Shown here piece after piece: positions 6,549 through 7,199 of a stretch of DNA of 7,199 nucleotides. Under the pieces are notes generated by a model, which had not been told where the DNA came from, did no database searches, and saw only the letters and a list, made by a program, of their open reading frames with translations. Location: positions 1-7,199 of the forward strand of contig CACXFD010000128.1 in the NCBI GenBank assembly GCA_902766845.1, read 5' to 3'. A program made the position numbers and the translations under genes. Every line of letters starts with the position of its first letter. The first letter of the stretch is position 1. The stretch comes from an uncultured Lachnospiraceae bacterium. Lineage in GTDB: Bacteria; Bacillota; Clostridia; Lachnospirales; Lachnospiraceae.

Positions 6549-6613
6549 CCGGCATCCTCTGCCGGCATCCGTTGCCTGCATCCCCTGCCGTCGTTCTCTG
6601 CCGGCATCCGTTT
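6549..6613. repeat. Five tandem copies of a 13-bp unit
   Basis: The units are CCGGCATCCTCTG, CCGGCATCCGTTG, CCTGCATCCCCTG, CCGTCGTTCTCTG and CCGGCATCCGTTT, in perfect 13-base register. The core CCGGCATCC is exact in units 1, 2 and 5, differs by one base in unit 3 and is degenerate in unit 4. A 17-bp stretch (6557-6573) recurs exactly at 6596-6612. The array fills most of the gap between the NACHT gene and the next gene and ends 38 bp before that gene's start. It could be an operator array, a structured leader or a slippage-prone minisatellite. Confidence 0.8.
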
Positions 6614-6640
6614 CCCTGTCACACCGCGCATGAACGCAAG

Positions 6641-6645
6641 AAAGG
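6641..6645 (+). promoter_or_regulatory. Ribosome binding site of the 6652 gene
   Basis: AAAGG lies six bases before the ATG at 6652 and sets the start. Its context, CGCAAGAAAGG, closely resembles CGCAAAGAAAGGA in front of the NACHT gene, so the two genes share a translation-start style. Confidence 0.6.
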
Positions 6646-6651
6646 CCGCTT

Positions 6652-7199
6652 ATGACTGCTTCCTCTTCCGCTCTGGAACGTCTTGCTGATCATATCCGCT
6701 GGTCGGATCTGCCGGATCCGGCCGTGCTCGCGGCGGCGCAGCAACACATCGAGACCGTGCTGCGCCGCGGTTTTTCCCTGTCCGATTATCTGTCCGCCGT
6801 CGCGGACCGGCACCTGTTCGCGGCCGTGCTGCTGGAGCAGCGCTTCCGCGGCCGCCTCACGCCGGATCAGTCCCGCGATCTGTGCGGGCGTTTTTCCGAG
6901 ACCTCCGTGCGGCGTCTGCGGGCCTTCATGGATTCGTTTTCCGACCCGTCCGTCTGGGATACCCCGCTCGAGCAGCCTGACGCCCGCGGCCGCTACATGC
7001 AGCGCCGTCACAGCGACGACCCGTTCCTGCTCAGCGATGCGGAGACGGCCCTGCTCGGGCGCTTCGCGGAAACACTGGCGGCAGCCGTCCTGATGGATGC
7101 AGGCGAAGACGAACGGTACGCTCCCGATACGGGCCGGACCGATGACGGATTTCCGGCCTTTGCGGCCTGCCAGGCCTTTTTCCTGCTTCCGGAGGTGGA
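6652..7199 (+). CDS. Unrecognised protein, 5' part only
   Basis: The frame is open from the ATG at 6652 to the window edge, giving at least 182 residues; the C-terminus is missing. I do not recognise the family. The visible part appears mainly helical and soluble: an N-terminal region rich in charged amphipathic helices (ALERLADHIRWSDL at 7-20, AAAQQHIETVLRRGFSLSDYLSAVADRHLFAAVLLEQRF at 27-65, SETSVRRLRAFMDSF at 82-96), then a Pro/Arg-rich link and another helix (SDAETALLGRFAETLAAAVL, 128-147). No signal peptide, membrane helix, Walker motif or metal-binding cluster is seen. It follows the NACHT gene by 124 bp on the same strand with a similar ribosome binding site and no visible promoter, so it may be a partner or the missing sensor of that system. 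Its composition matches its neighbours. That it is a real gene is likely; its function is unknown. Confidence 0.72.
   Translation, partial: MTASSSALERLADHIRWSDLPDPAVLAAAQQHIETVLRRGFSLSDYLSAVADRHLFAAVLLEQRFRGRLTPDQSRDLCGRFSETSVRRLRAFMDSFSDPSVWDTPLEQPDARGRYMQRRHSDDPFLLSDAETALLGRFAETLAAAVLMDAGEDERYAPDTGRTDDGFPAFAACQAFFLLPEV

Noticed and set aside
5421..6581. Minus-strand open frame of 386 codons opposite the NACHT gene
   Set aside because: Low-complexity Arg/Gly/Gln/Asp composition with no recognisable motif, while the plus strand carries clear Walker motifs and a good ribosome binding site.
6549..6613. CRISPR array
   Set aside because: The units are 13 bp, directly abutting and without unique spacers, so this is a tandem repeat rather than CRISPR.

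Overview
The window is GC-rich and looks like part of the chromosome of a Bacillota (Firmicutes) member, most likely a high-GC clostridial commensal. Supporting signs are strong AAGGAGG/AAGGA-type ribosome binding sites, sigma-A-like promoters (TTGATT-N17-TATAAT and TTGCTT-N17-TATAAT) in AT-rich islands, a YesL/DUF624 membrane protein, and a MATE pump and hexameric glutamate dehydrogenase of clostridial flavour. The taxonomic call is inferred from gene content and signals; no rRNA or other marker is present.

Layout: positions 1-185 hold no supportable gene, only GC-rich sequence with inverted repeats. A strong intrinsic terminator (189-220, minus strand) ends gdhA (271-1605, minus), an NADP-type glutamate dehydrogenase with its own extended -10 promoter at 1671-1699. 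An AT-rich spacer follows, containing a 7-bp inverted repeat. Next come a MATE-family efflux transporter (1779-3221, minus) and, upstream of it on the same strand, a YesL/DUF624 membrane protein (3331-3960, minus). A compact divergent promoter region around 3960-4010 has a palindromic -10 core that reads as TATAAT on both strands. On the plus strand are a single-pass membrane protein of unknown function (4059-4691), a NACHT-type STAND NTPase with an N-terminal HEPN-like RNxxxAH motif (4824-6527), and the start of an unrecognised gene (6652 to beyond the window edge).

The left half is ordinary metabolism and transport: ammonium assimilation, and drug or metabolite export. The right half is the more unusual part. 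The NACHT protein has an apparently complete ATPase core but stops almost immediately after the winged-helix-like tail, with no repeat or sensor domain. It is followed 124 bp later by an unrecognised gene. The gap between them contains five copies of a 13-bp tandem repeat. The simplest reading is a small two-or-more-gene NACHT/HEPN cassette, plausibly anti-phage or stress-responsive, whose sensor or partner might be the downstream protein. That reading is inference: the domain motifs are visible, the biological role is not.
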